DNA of 64,000 nt from contig NZ_JAASQK010000005.1 of the NCBI RefSeq assembly GCF_011762195.1, positions 1 through 64,000 of the forward strand. Direction: 5' to 3'. Numbering within the stretch: position 1 is the stretch's first letter; each line of letters opens with the position of its first letter. Source of the DNA: Sphingomonas oligoaromativorans. GTDB lineage: Bacteria; Pseudomonadota; Alphaproteobacteria; Sphingomonadales; Sphingomonadaceae. Under the pieces are notes generated by a model. The model saw only the letters and a program-made list of their open reading frames with translations. It was not told the DNA's origin and made no database searches. The position numbers were made by a program, and so were the translations under genes. Of the stretch, positions 36,355 to 44,071 are shown in pieces.

Positions 36355-36837
36355 TCACCGGCTGGCCAGTGCCTCGGCAGCAGCGAGCACCTGCTCGACA
36401 TGGCCCGGCACCTTCACCTTGCGCCACAGCTTCGCGATGCGGCCGTCCGCGTCGATCAGGAAGGTCGCGCGGTCGATGCCCATATATTTGCGGCCGTAGA
36501 GGCTCTTCTCGATCCAGGTGCCGAACGCCTCGCACACCGATCCGTCCTCGTCGCTGGCGAGGCTGACGGTGAGGTCATATTTCGTCACGAACTTCCGGTG
36601 CTTGGCGGGCGGGTCTTTCGAGACGCCGAGCACCTGCACCCCCGCCAGCTCGAACACCGCCTTCGCGGCGGAGAAATCCTGCGCCTCGCGCGTGCAGCCG
36701 GCGGTGTCGTCCTTGGGATAGAAATAGAGCACCAACGGCCGCCCGCGCAGGCTGGCCAGCGTCAGCGCGCCGCCGTCGGGCGTCGTCAGGGTGACGTCGG
36801 GGGCCATGTCGCCCGGCTGGAGGTCCGCTACCATCAT
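36355..36837 (-). CDS. bcp: Thioredoxin-dependent peroxiredoxin (BCP/PrxQ type)
   Basis: The protein is 160 residues. The peroxidatic Cys is in DTAGCTREAQDF, with Ala instead of the usual Pro before GC, and LVLYFYPKDD precedes it. A second Cys (SVCEAFG) is later than the usual resolving position five residues on, so resolution may be by another thiol. It reduces peroxides in the cytoplasm. Its ATG overlaps the glnE stop. Confidence 0.93.
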   Translation of the reverse strand: MMVADLQPGDMAPDVTLTTPDGGALTLASLRGRPLVLYFYPKDDTAGCTREAQDFSAAKAVFELAGVQVLGVSKDPPAKHRKFVTKYDLTVSLASDEDGSVCEAFGTWIEKSLYGRKYMGIDRATFLIDADGRIAKLWRKVKVPGHVEQVLAAAEALASR

Positions 36838-39530
36838 TCTTCTCCCGCTTGGGCGGCGATGCGCCGCCAGGCTTCGCCGACGCTCTGCCGCGCGACATCG
36901 AGTGCCGCAAGCAGCGCCGCCCAGTCCGCCTGACCGCAGGCCTGGGCAATGGCCGCGCGCGCGGGGGCCGGAGGCTCGGCCGCGTTGGGCGACATCAGCC
37001 GCATCGCGACGAGGATGCGGGTGAGCAGATCATGCGCCGGCAGCAGGGCCGCGGGCAGCAGCCCCGCCCCCGTCAGCCTGGCGATCGCTTCATCGAGCTG
37101 CGGCGCGAAGCCGGTGCGGTGCTGGAGCTGGGTGACGTGGACGACGAACTCCAGATCGACCAACCCGCCGTCGAGCAGCTTGACGTCGAGCGGCCCGGCC
37201 GGCGGCTTGTGGCGGGCGATGTCGCCGCGCATCTTCACCGCGTCGGCGAGGAGGCGGGTGGCGTCCCGCTCGCCGCCGAGCGTATCGGCGATGATCCCGC
37301 CCAGCGCCCCCCGCGCCGCCTCCGATCCGAAGACCGGCCGGGCGCGGGCGAGGGCCATATGCTCCCACGTCCACGCGCCCTCGCGCTGATAGCGGGCGAA
37401 GCTGTCGAGCGAGACGGCGAGCAGCCCCTGCCCGCCCGACGGCCTGAGCCGCGTATCCACCTCGTAGAGCGGCCCGGCGGGGGTCGCGACCGAGAGCGCG
37501 GCGGTGACGCGCTGGGCGAGGCGGTTGAAATATTGCGTGGCGCCGAGCGGCTTCGGCCCGTCCGATTCCGCCAGATGATCGCCGGTGAAGAGATAGACGA
37601 TGTCGAGGTCCGACGCGTGGGTCAGCGCCCCCCCGCCGAAGCGGCCGAGCGCCAGCACGACAAGCTCGCCCTCAGGCACGCGGCCATGCGCCGCCTCGAA
37701 CTCGGCCACGGTGGCGCTTGCCAGCGCTTCCAGCGCGGCTTCGGCGATGCGGGCATAGCCGCCCGCCACCTCCAGCGGATCGCTGCTACCCGAAACGAGC
37801 TGCACGCCCTGCGCGAACCGCAGCTCGCCCACCGCGCGGCGCACGCGATCGAGCATCGCCTGATAATCCTCGTCGCCCGTGCGGGCGAAGCGCGCGGCCA
37901 GCGCCGGAACATCGGGCGGCGGCCGAAGCGCGGTGGCGTCGATCAGCCCGTCGATCAGCTCGGGGCGCCGCCCCAGCATCTCGGCCAGCGTCGGCGCGAG
38001 GCTCAGCACGTCGCCGACCAGCCGCGCGAGCTGCGGCCGCGCCTCCAGCAAGCGGAACAGGTTGATGGCCGACGGCAGCTTCGCCACCATCGCATCGAAA
38101 CGGTTGAGCGCCGTCCCCGGATCGGGCGCGGCGCCGAGCGCCTCGACCAGCCCCGGCAGCACCGCCTCCAGCGCCGCCTGCGCCGCCGCCGAACGCAGCG
38201 CCCGCGCCCCGCCGCCGCGCCATTGGACGATCCGCGTGGCGGCGGCCTCGGCATCGGCGAAGCCCGCCTCCGACAGCGCCGCCAGCAGCGCGTCATGATC
38301 CGTCGGCAGCGCGCGATCCCCCGGCGGATCGAGCGAATCGTACAGCGCCCCCACCCGCTCGACCGGCCCGCGCAGCGCATCGAGCAACGCCGCCCCGTCC
38401 GCGCGGCCGTCGAGCCGGGCGACATTGTCGAGCGCCGCCGCGTCGCCCGGCAGGCTGTGCGTCTGCCGATCCTCGACCATCTGCAAGCGATGCTCGACGG
38501 TGCGGAACAGGCGATAGGCATCGGCCAGCATCGCCGCGTCGGCCTGCTCGATCCGTCCGCCGTCCCCAAGCGCCGCCAGCGCGTCCAGCGTCGCGGGCAC
38601 GCGCAGCGCCGGCTCGCGGCCGCCATGGATGAGCTGGTGGATCTGGGCGAAGAACTCGATCTCGCGGATGCCGCCGCGCCCGCGCTTCAGATCATAGCCG
38701 GGGCCGAAGCGCTGGCCGGCGTGATAATGGCTGCGGATGCGCCGCGAGAGCGCGCGCAGTTCCCCGATCGCGCCGAAATCCAGAGCGCGCCGCCACACGA
38801 AAGGGCGGATCGCGGCGAGGAAGCGCTCGCCCAGCGCGATATCCCCCGCCGCCGCCCGCGCGCGGATGAAGGCGGCGCGCTCCCACGGCAGCGCGCTCGA
38901 TTCATAATAAGTGATCGCCGCCGCCTCGGGCAGCGCCAGCGGGGTGGCCTCCGGCGAGGGACGCAGGCGCAGGTCGATGCGGAAGACATGGCCGTCGCCG
39001 TCCAGCGTCTGCATCAGCTCGACCACGCGCCGCGCGATGCGGACGGCGGCTTCCACCGGCTCTTCCCGCGGGCGGCGGGGCAAGGTCTCGGGATCGAAGA
39101 TCAGGATCGGGTCGATGTCCGACGAGTAGTTCAGCTCCTGGCTGCCATGCTTGCCGAGCGCCAGCGCCACGAAGCCCCGTGCCTCGACGCCCGGCGTGCG
39201 CTCCTCGATCGCCGCGCGGATGGCACGATCCAGCGCGCGGTCGGCGAAATCGGAGAGGCGCCGCGTCACCTCCTCCAGCGACAGCAGGCCCGAGAGATCG
39301 CCCACCGCCAGCGCCAGCGCCAGCCGCCGCCGCTCGCCGCGAAGCTGGGCGGCGACGGTCGCCTCGGCCTCCACCGGCGCCCCGGCCAGCGCCAGCGCGC
39401 CCGCGAGATCGCCCGCTTCCAGCGCCGCCACCACCGCGGGCTCCCGCCCGGCCATGCGGCGCAGGAAGGGGGCATGGGCTCGGGCACGCTCCAGCGCATC
39501 GCGAACGGCTGTGGCATTCATGTCGCTCAT
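36834..39530 (-). CDS. glnE: Bifunctional glutamine synthetase adenylyltransferase/deadenylase
   Basis: The protein is 898 residues, close to family length. Two nucleotidyltransferase domains are visible: the N-terminal one with ELNYSSDIDPILIFD near residue 135 (removal) and the C-terminal one with LTHASDLDIVYLFTGD near residue 640 (addition). LRPSGGQGLLAVSLDSFARYQREGAWTWE is a strong family segment. It adjusts glutamine synthetase activity to nitrogen status. Confidence 0.96.
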   Translation of the reverse strand: MSDMNATAVRDALERARAHAPFLRRMAGREPAVVAALEAGDLAGALALAGAPVEAEATVAAQLRGERRRLALALAVGDLSGLLSLEEVTRRLSDFADRALDRAIRAAIEERTPGVEARGFVALALGKHGSQELNYSSDIDPILIFDPETLPRRPREEPVEAAVRIARRVVELMQTLDGDGHVFRIDLRLRPSPEATPLALPEAAAITYYESSALPWERAAFIRARAAAGDIALGERFLAAIRPFVWRRALDFGAIGELRALSRRIRSHYHAGQRFGPGYDLKRGRGGIREIEFFAQIHQLIHGGREPALRVPATLDALAALGDGGRIEQADAAMLADAYRLFRTVEHRLQMVEDRQTHSLPGDAAALDNVARLDGRADGAALLDALRGPVERVGALYDSLDPPGDRALPTDHDALLAALSEAGFADAEAAATRIVQWRGGGARALRSAAAQAALEAVLPGLVEALGAAPDPGTALNRFDAMVAKLPSAINLFRLLEARPQLARLVGDVLSLAPTLAEMLGRRPELIDGLIDATALRPPPDVPALAARFARTGDEDYQAMLDRVRRAVGELRFAQGVQLVSGSSDPLEVAGGYARIAEAALEALASATVAEFEAAHGRVPEGELVVLALGRFGGGALTHASDLDIVYLFTGDHLAESDGPKPLGATQYFNRLAQRVTAALSVATPAGPLYEVDTRLRPSGGQGLLAVSLDSFARYQREGAWTWEHMALARARPVFGSEAARGALGGIIADTLGGERDATRLLADAVKMRGDIARHKPPAGPLDVKLLDGGLVDLEFVVHVTQLQHRTGFAPQLDEAIARLTGAGLLPAALLPAHDLLTRILVAMRLMSPNAAEPPAPARAAIAQACGQADWAALLAALDVARQSVGEAWRRIAAQAGEE

Positions 39531-39594
39531 CCCGACGGGTTGCCGGGCCGCGGATCGACACGCAACCCCCTCATCGATCCGGCGTTATGCGATC

Positions 39595-39768
39595 ATGATG
39601 AGGTTCGACGGAAAATCACAAGGCCAATCCGGGCGCCTGGCGGAACGGGCGCAGCCGGTGACGACGCCCCTCCAGCATCAGGGCATCCGCGACGCGCTGC
39701 GCGGGGCGTTCAACGGCACGCTCGACACGCCGGCGGATTTTCAGGCCCTGCTGTCGCAAATCCGCTGA
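39595..39768 (+). CDS. Small hypothetical protein, 57 aa
   Basis: The frame MMRFDGKSQGQSGRLAERAQ...DFQALLSQIR uses codons like its neighbours (G/C in third positions) and lies between glnE and ecfG, antisense to neither. There is no obvious ribosome binding site. It has no known domain; the C-terminal helix (TPADFQALLSQI) looks amphipathic. It may be a genuine small gene. Confidence 0.4.
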   Translation: MMRFDGKSQGQSGRLAERAQPVTTPLQHQGIRDALRGAFNGTLDTPADFQALLSQIR

Positions 39769-39781
39769 CGCGGCCTTTCAT

Positions 39782-40444
39782 CTATCGATCGGAGGGGCCG
39801 TCGCGGCTCAGTTCGTCGACCTGATCCATGATCGTCTGGAGCGCGGTGGTGTTGCTGTCCGTCTTGTGGGTGCGGCGTGAAGGCAGCTTGCCTTCCGACA
39901 GCAGCGCCTCCAGCGCGACACGTCCCCGCGCGACGCGGCTCTTGATCGTGCCGACCGCGCAGCCGCAGATCTCCGCCGCCTCCTCATAAGCGAAGCCGCC
40001 CGCGCCGACGAGGATCAGCGCCTCGCGCTGCGGCTGCGGCAGGTGCAACAGCGCACGCTGCATGTCGCCCAGCTCGACATGTCGATCCTGGCTGGCCGGC
40101 GCGGCCAGCAGCTTGGAGGCGGTGATCTCGTCCCACTCGCCCTTGAAGCGGGCACGGCGCATCTGGCTGAGGAACAGGTTGCGCAGGATGATGAAGGTCC
40201 AGGCGCGCATGTTGGTGCCGGCCTGGAAGCGCTGGCGCGCCGCCCATGCCTTGAGCAGCGTCTCCTGCACCAGATCGTCCGCCAGATCGCGATTGCCCGA
40301 CAGCGAGCGGCCGAAGGCGCGCAGATGCGGGATCACCTGCGCGAGCTGCTCCTTGAACTCGTTATCCGGCAACGGCGTGTGAACGACCGGAGCCTCGACA
40401 GCCTCATCCTCATTCTTCGCTTCGGAAGGAACGGTCTTGGTCAT
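39782..40444 (-). CDS. ecfG: ECF sigma factor EcfG of the general stress response
   Basis: The protein is 220 residues. Region 2 is FGRSLSGNRDLADDLVQETLLKAWAARQRF with NMRAWTFIILRNLFLS, and region 4 is HLPQPQREALILVGAGGFAYEEAAEICGCAVGTIKSRVARGR. It is released from NepR by phosphorylated PhyR and activates stress genes. The ATG at 40444 follows a G-rich stretch; an alternative start at 40543, one base after the preceding small gene, would add 33 residues. The EcfG-type promoter at 40712 implies autoregulation. Confidence 0.93.
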   Translation of the reverse strand: MTKTVPSEAKNEDEAVEAPVVHTPLPDNEFKEQLAQVIPHLRAFGRSLSGNRDLADDLVQETLLKAWAARQRFQAGTNMRAWTFIILRNLFLSQMRRARFKGEWDEITASKLLAAPASQDRHVELGDMQRALLHLPQPQREALILVGAGGFAYEEAAEICGCAVGTIKSRVARGRVALEALLSEGKLPSRRTHKTDSNTTALQTIMDQVDELSRDGPSDR

Positions 40445-40544
40445 CGCTCCCCCTTGCTCCTTGCCACGGACAATGGCTGCATCCTCCCGTTTGAGATAGT
40501 CCGCCGAATCTGCCTGCGCCAGTGGGCGCGCCACTTTATCCATA

Positions 40545-40682
40545 TTAGCGGTTGAGAATCAGCATGATGGCGAAGACCAGGACGATCGCCGCCAGGGAAA
40601 TCCCCAGCACATAGCGCACCACGTTGGCCTTTCGCCCGGCACGCGCCTCGGTGCCGGACAGATGCGGTCCACTCTGATCCAT
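40545..40682 (-). CDS. Small membrane protein upstream of ecfG, 45 aa
   Basis: The frame MDQSGPHLSGTEARAGRKAN is followed by one clear transmembrane helix (VVRYVLGISLAAIVLVFAIMLIL) and ends NR. It begins about 30 nt after a near-perfect EcfG promoter and ends next to the ecfG reading frame, so it is the first gene of the ecfG transcript. It is too short to be found by routine gene calls. The function is unknown. Confidence 0.7.
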   Translation of the reverse strand: MDQSGPHLSGTEARAGRKANVVRYVLGISLAAIVLVFAIMLILNR

Positions 40683-40711
40683 CGCGCATCTCCCGATCGT
40701 CACGCGCTGCC

Positions 40712-40737
40712 AACGGTCGGGTGATGCGAGCGGTTCC
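40712..40737 (-). promoter_or_regulatory. EcfG-type promoter of the small gene-ecfG unit
   Basis: On the minus strand GGAAC, a 17-bp spacer and CGTT match the alphaproteobacterial EcfG consensus exactly. The -10 element lies about 30 bp before the small gene start. It sits immediately after the phyR stop codon. Confidence 0.75.
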
Positions 40738-40739
40738 GT

Positions 40740-41537
40740 TCAGGCCGGGACGGTGGAGCTGTCGAAGAACAGCGCTTGCGCGATCGCCGCCTTCACCGTC
40801 GACCGCTGGAACGGCTTGGTGATGAGGAAGGTCGGCTCCGGCCGCTCGCCGGTGAGCAGGCGCTCGGGGAAGGCGGTGATGAAGATCACCGGCACCTCGA
40901 ACTGGGCGAGGATGTCCTTCACCGCGTCGATGCCCGAGCTGTCGTCGGCGAGCTGGATGTCCGCCAGCACCAGGCCGGGGCGCCGCGCCATCGCCTGCGT
41001 CACCGCCTCGTCGCGGGTCACCGCCACGCCGGTCACGCCATGGCCGAGATCGCGGACGATCGTCTCAAGGTCCATCGCGATGATCGGCTCATCCTCGATG
41101 ATGAGCACATCGGCATGGGTCTGTCGCTCGATCTCCGCCAGTGCGTCGGCCACCAGCACCTCCACTTCGGTATCGCCGACACCGATCAGGAAGGCGGTAT
41201 CCTCGTTGGTGAACCCCTCCATCGCCGTCAGCAGCAGGGCCTGACGCGAGCGGGGCGTGATTCGGGCCAGGCGCGCCTGCGCGATCACCTCGGGCGTGCT
41301 GCCCTCCTGCCCGCCGTCCACGCCTGTCCCGACCGTGCTCGAGGACCAGATCGCCTGAAACGTCTTGTAGAGCCCGAGTCGCGGATCGACATCGCGGGGA
41401 AATTCTTCCGGGTCCGCAACGATCGCCTCCAGCGCCGCACGGACATAGGCGTCACCCTGTTTCTGAGTTCCCGTGAGCGCACGCGCATAGCGGCGCAGGA
41501 ACGGGAGGTGAGGCGCAAGTTCCTGTCCAAGCGACAT
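40740..41537 (-). CDS. phyR: Response regulator PhyR
   Basis: The protein is 265 residues. The sigma-like output domain is N-terminal (HLPFLRRYARALTGTQKQGDAYV ... ITPRSRQALLLTAMEGFTNEDTAFLIG), and the receiver is C-terminal with VLIIEDEPIIAMDLE and phospho-acceptor D in LVLADIQLADDSSG. Phosphorylated PhyR binds NepR as a sigma mimic. The ATG at 41537 is chosen by family start and AGGAG upstream. It is divergent from nepR. Confidence 0.96.
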   Translation of the reverse strand: MSLGQELAPHLPFLRRYARALTGTQKQGDAYVRAALEAIVADPEEFPRDVDPRLGLYKTFQAIWSSSTVGTGVDGGQEGSTPEVIAQARLARITPRSRQALLLTAMEGFTNEDTAFLIGVGDTEVEVLVADALAEIERQTHADVLIIEDEPIIAMDLETIVRDLGHGVTGVAVTRDEAVTQAMARRPGLVLADIQLADDSSGIDAVKDILAQFEVPVIFITAFPERLLTGERPEPTFLITKPFQRSTVKAAIAQALFFDSSTVPA

Positions 41538-41651
41538 ATTTCTATCCAACTCCTGTGCGAAACCCTTTTCGACCGGAGATGGGTCGACATCATGCGATGC
41601 CTCGCTTCCCCCGGCCGGCCCCTCCCGATATCGTAAGGAGCCGTTCAGCGA

Positions 41652-41676
41652 GGAACCATCCTGCGACTTTTTTGTT
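41652..41676 (+). promoter_or_regulatory. EcfG-type promoter upstream of nepR
   Basis: GGAAC, a 16-bp spacer and TGTT (one mismatch to CGTT) lie 120 bp before nepR. The opposite strand reads GGAAAC-N16-GGTT, a weaker candidate facing phyR, so the site may be bidirectional. Confidence 0.55.
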
Positions 41677-41796
41677 TCCACGGCCACGAGAGGATTTTAT
41701 CGCGTGACCCGATGGAGCGACTATTCGCCCCGTCGTCGGCGCGTCACTGTGGATAGAGGCGCACACCATGCTGCGATCGACAGGGGATAGGGCGAG

Positions 41797-41991
41797 TTGG
41801 CGTTGAGCGACGACAAAAAGACCAACAAGGGCCAGGGCATCGCCCCGACATCGTCCTCCTCGCGCCGGTCCGGCTCTGAACGGGCGGGTTCGGATCGGGA
41901 TGTGGGACACGCCCTTCGTTCCGTCTATGCAAGGACCGTAAGCGAGGATATTCCGGCAGAGCTGCTCGATCTGCTGGGCAAGCTCAGCTAG
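41797..41991 (+). CDS. nepR: Anti-sigma factor NepR
   Basis: The protein is 64 residues. The conserved NepR core DVGHALRSVYARTVSEDIPAELLDLLGKL forms the two helices that hold EcfG. The N-terminal half is polar and disordered-looking. The start is TTG at 41797 or a second TTG at 41803, with AGGGG upstream. Here nepR is not adjacent to ecfG but sits with the sensor gene on the opposite strand from phyR and ecfG. Confidence 0.9.
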   Translation: MALSDDKKTNKGQGIAPTSSSSRRSGSERAGSDRDVGHALRSVYARTVSEDIPAELLDLLGKLS

Positions 41992-42122
41992 CGGGGGCGC
42001 CGCTGCATACCACCTCCCGTTCGACGCTGCCGCCACCATCGCCGGCTGTTCGTCTGTTCACGCGGCTGTCGACCAGTCTCAAGATCCTGATCGTCCTGTC
42101 GCTCGCGCTGCTGCCGCTGGGC

Positions 42123-43574
42123 ATGATCGCATCGCTGGCATCGCTGGAAACCGCCAAGGCCAATCGCGCCAACCGGGAGGCCGCCGCCCGGCTTCTCGTC
42201 ACCGACAGCGCCGAGCGCTTCAATCTCGCCGTCGACCGGGTCACGTCCATCCTCCACGCTGCCCAGCGGCGGGGGCCGGAAGGATGCCGCCGCGCGATCG
42301 CCGCGATCGGCGCGGGCTCGGCGGCGGCCGTGTTCGACGGCACCGGCCGCCTCGTCTGTTCCTCGCGCCCGCTCACCGCCAGCCTGCCGCTGCGCCGCAC
42401 CGACACCGCCCCGATCGTCCTGATCGACGGGGAGGACGAGACCGTCCGCGTCATCGCCAGCTCGAGCGAGACGCCGGGCTGGGCGATGGCCGAGCTGCCG
42501 CGCGATCTGCTCGCCGAGGCCGCCCACCCGCACGCGCTCGACGGCAGCTATTCGCTCCGCCTCTCCGATACCGTCGGGCAGCAGATCAACGTCGCCACGA
42601 TGCAGACCGTGCCGCTCGGCCGCGATGTGCTGGCGGACCTTCCCATCGCAGGCGGCCAACTCCGCCTGTCGATGACGGTGGCGACCGCGCCGCTCAGCGC
42701 CAACGAGATTCTGTTGACGCTGTTGCCGATCCTGATGTGGGTGGCGGGCGCCGCGATCGGCTGGCTTGTGGTGGACCGGCTGATCCTGCGCCCCCTCGCC
42801 TCGATGCAGGACGCGATCGAGCGATACCGCATCAGCGGCCGCTTCGAGATGCCGCCGCTCACCACGCCGGCCTTCGAAATCCGCACGCTGGGCCGCGCCT
42901 TCCTGCGCGCCGCCATGACCATCTCGCGCCACGAGGCAGAGCTGGAGGACGGCCTCGCCCGGCAGACGCGCCTCACCCGCGAGGTGCATCACCGGGTGAA
43001 GAACAATCTCCAGGTGATCGCCAGCCTGCTCAACATCCACGCCCGCAGCGCCGAGACGCCCGAGGCGATCGACGCCTTCGCCACCATCCAGCGCCGTGTC
43101 GACGCGCTGGCGATCGTCCACCGCAGCCATTTCGCGGAGCTGGAGGTCAACCACGGCATCGCCCTGCGCCCGATGATCGGGGAACTGGCCTCCAATCTGC
43201 GCGCCTCCATCCCCGCCGGTATGCCGTCGCCCACCGTGACGCTCGATCTCGCGCAGGCCTGTGCCCATCAGGATGTCGCCGTCTCGGTGGCTTTCCTGCT
43301 CGTCGAGCTGATCGAAACGGCGATGATGCGCGTGCCGGGCACCAGCATCGCCATCTCGCTCGACGAGGTGGAGGATCAGCCCGAGCGCGCCCGGCTGACC
43401 GCGCGATCCCCCGCCCTGCGCCGCGACGCCGCCCCGGTGGACCCGCATTTCGAGCAGTTCGAGCGCGTGATCGGTGGCCTCGCCCGCCAGCTCCGCTCGC
43501 CTCTGGAGCGAGACGAGGGCATCGGCATCGTCGCGATCGAGATCATGGTGATGCCCGATCCGAACCTTCGTTGA
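42123..43574 (+). CDS. PhyP-like sensor histidine kinase with degenerate ATPase domain
   Basis: The frame encodes at least 483 residues: a periplasmic sensor, a second helix (LLTLLPILMWVAGAAIGWLVV), a HAMP-like linker, and a HisKA_2/HWE-type H-box (EVHHRVKNNLQVIASLLNIHARS) near residue 288. The ATPase part lacks the N-box Asn (ELIETAMMRV) and DNG motifs. This fits PhyP of Sphingomonas melonis Fr1, a PhyR phosphatase at the same locus. The first membrane helix starts upstream of this ATG; no ATG, GTG or TTG exists in frame between a stop near 41880 and 42123, so the true start may be CTG at 42003 behind a G run. Confidence 0.82.
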   Translation: MIASLASLETAKANRANREAAARLLVTDSAERFNLAVDRVTSILHAAQRRGPEGCRRAIAAIGAGSAAAVFDGTGRLVCSSRPLTASLPLRRTDTAPIVLIDGEDETVRVIASSSETPGWAMAELPRDLLAEAAHPHALDGSYSLRLSDTVGQQINVATMQTVPLGRDVLADLPIAGGQLRLSMTVATAPLSANEILLTLLPILMWVAGAAIGWLVVDRLILRPLASMQDAIERYRISGRFEMPPLTTPAFEIRTLGRAFLRAAMTISRHEAELEDGLARQTRLTREVHHRVKNNLQVIASLLNIHARSAETPEAIDAFATIQRRVDALAIVHRSHFAELEVNHGIALRPMIGELASNLRASIPAGMPSPTVTLDLAQACAHQDVAVSVAFLLVELIETAMMRVPGTSIAISLDEVEDQPERARLTARSPALRRDAAPVDPHFEQFERVIGGLARQLRSPLERDEGIGIVAIEIMVMPDPNLR

Positions 43575-43588
43575 CGCTACGGCACGGC

Positions 43589-43622
43589 GGCTCCCCCCGC
43601 TTCGAATAAATTTGGGGGAGCC
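43589..43622 (+). terminator. Hairpin after the sensor gene, possible terminator
   Basis: A perfect 9-bp stem (GGCTCCCCC/GGGGGAGCC) starts 14 nt after the stop codon. No U tract follows. It ends one base before the EcfG promoter at 43624. Confidence 0.4.
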
Positions 43623-43623
43623 G

Positions 43624-43648
43624 GGAACCAGCGCCGCGCCGGGCCGTT
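43624..43648 (+). promoter_or_regulatory. EcfG-type promoter upstream of the leader/entericidin gene
   Basis: GGAAC, a 16-bp spacer and CGTT match the EcfG consensus exactly. The next plus-strand gene is the entericidin at 43870, about 220 bp on. Confidence 0.65.
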
Positions 43649-43703
43649 TTGCACCCCGGATAGCGACCTTTTGCCCCCCCGCTCTCGCTATCCGCACATG
43701 AAA

Positions 43704-43749
43704 TGGACCCGGTCACGCCGCCCTCCCCCCGGCTGCGTGGCCGGGTCCA
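43704..43749 (+). ncRNA. C-rich stem-loop, candidate leader element or small RNA
   Basis: The arms TGGACCCGGTCACG and CGTGGCCGGGTCCA pair over 14 positions (one G-T) and enclose an 18-nt loop containing CCCTCCCCCC, which could pair with Shine-Dalgarno sequences. It lies about 50 nt downstream of the EcfG promoter. It could be part of a long entericidin leader or a separate stress-induced RNA. No transcript evidence is available. Confidence 0.4.
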
Positions 43750-43869
43750 AATTCTTTGGGATCAAGGGCTTGGCCGTCGCTTCCGGCGATAGGACGGAAC
43801 CATAACGCGACGCCCCGCATTGTCTTCCCAACGGAACCCAGACTTCCGTGCATGAGAAGGAGTGGGAAC

Positions 43870-44007
43870 TTGGTTCGCAAGCTCATCGGCGCCGGGCTCA
43901 TCTCGGCCGCACTGCTCGTCACCGCGTGCAACACGATCCACGGGGCGGGCAAGGATGTCTCCTCGGCCGGCAACGCGGTCGCCAATGCGGCGGACAACGC
44001 GAAATAG
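43870..44007 (+). CDS. Entericidin A/B family lipoprotein
   Basis: The protein is 45 residues: LVRKLIGAGLISAALLVTACNTIHGAGKD. The lipobox LVTAC gives a mature Cys-Asn lipoprotein of about 25 residues. The start is TTG at 43870 because AAGGAG lies 7 nt upstream; the ATG at 43852 overlaps that site. Entericidins are small membrane toxins/antidotes tied to stress; the upstream EcfG promoter fits stress control. A strong terminator follows. Confidence 0.85.
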   Translation: MVRKLIGAGLISAALLVTACNTIHGAGKDVSSAGNAVANAADNAK

Positions 44008-44032
44008 GCAGCGCTTCGGCAGGCAGCAGGCA

Positions 44033-44067
44033 GGGCGGCGCCGAGGGATTTCGGCGGCGCCCTTTTT
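44033..44067 (+). terminator. Intrinsic terminator after the entericidin gene
   Basis: The arms GGGCGGCGCCGA and TCGGCGGCGCCC (one mismatch) enclose a 6-nt loop and are followed by TTTTT. It also separates the convergent tatC gene. Confidence 0.85.
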
Positions 44068-44071
44068 GCGC

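Noticed and set aside
36849-39824. A very long open frame (about 990 codons) on the plus strand opposite glnE
   Set aside because: It is antisense to a clear glnE gene, has Arg/Gln-rich low-complexity translation without motifs, and is explained by high GC content.
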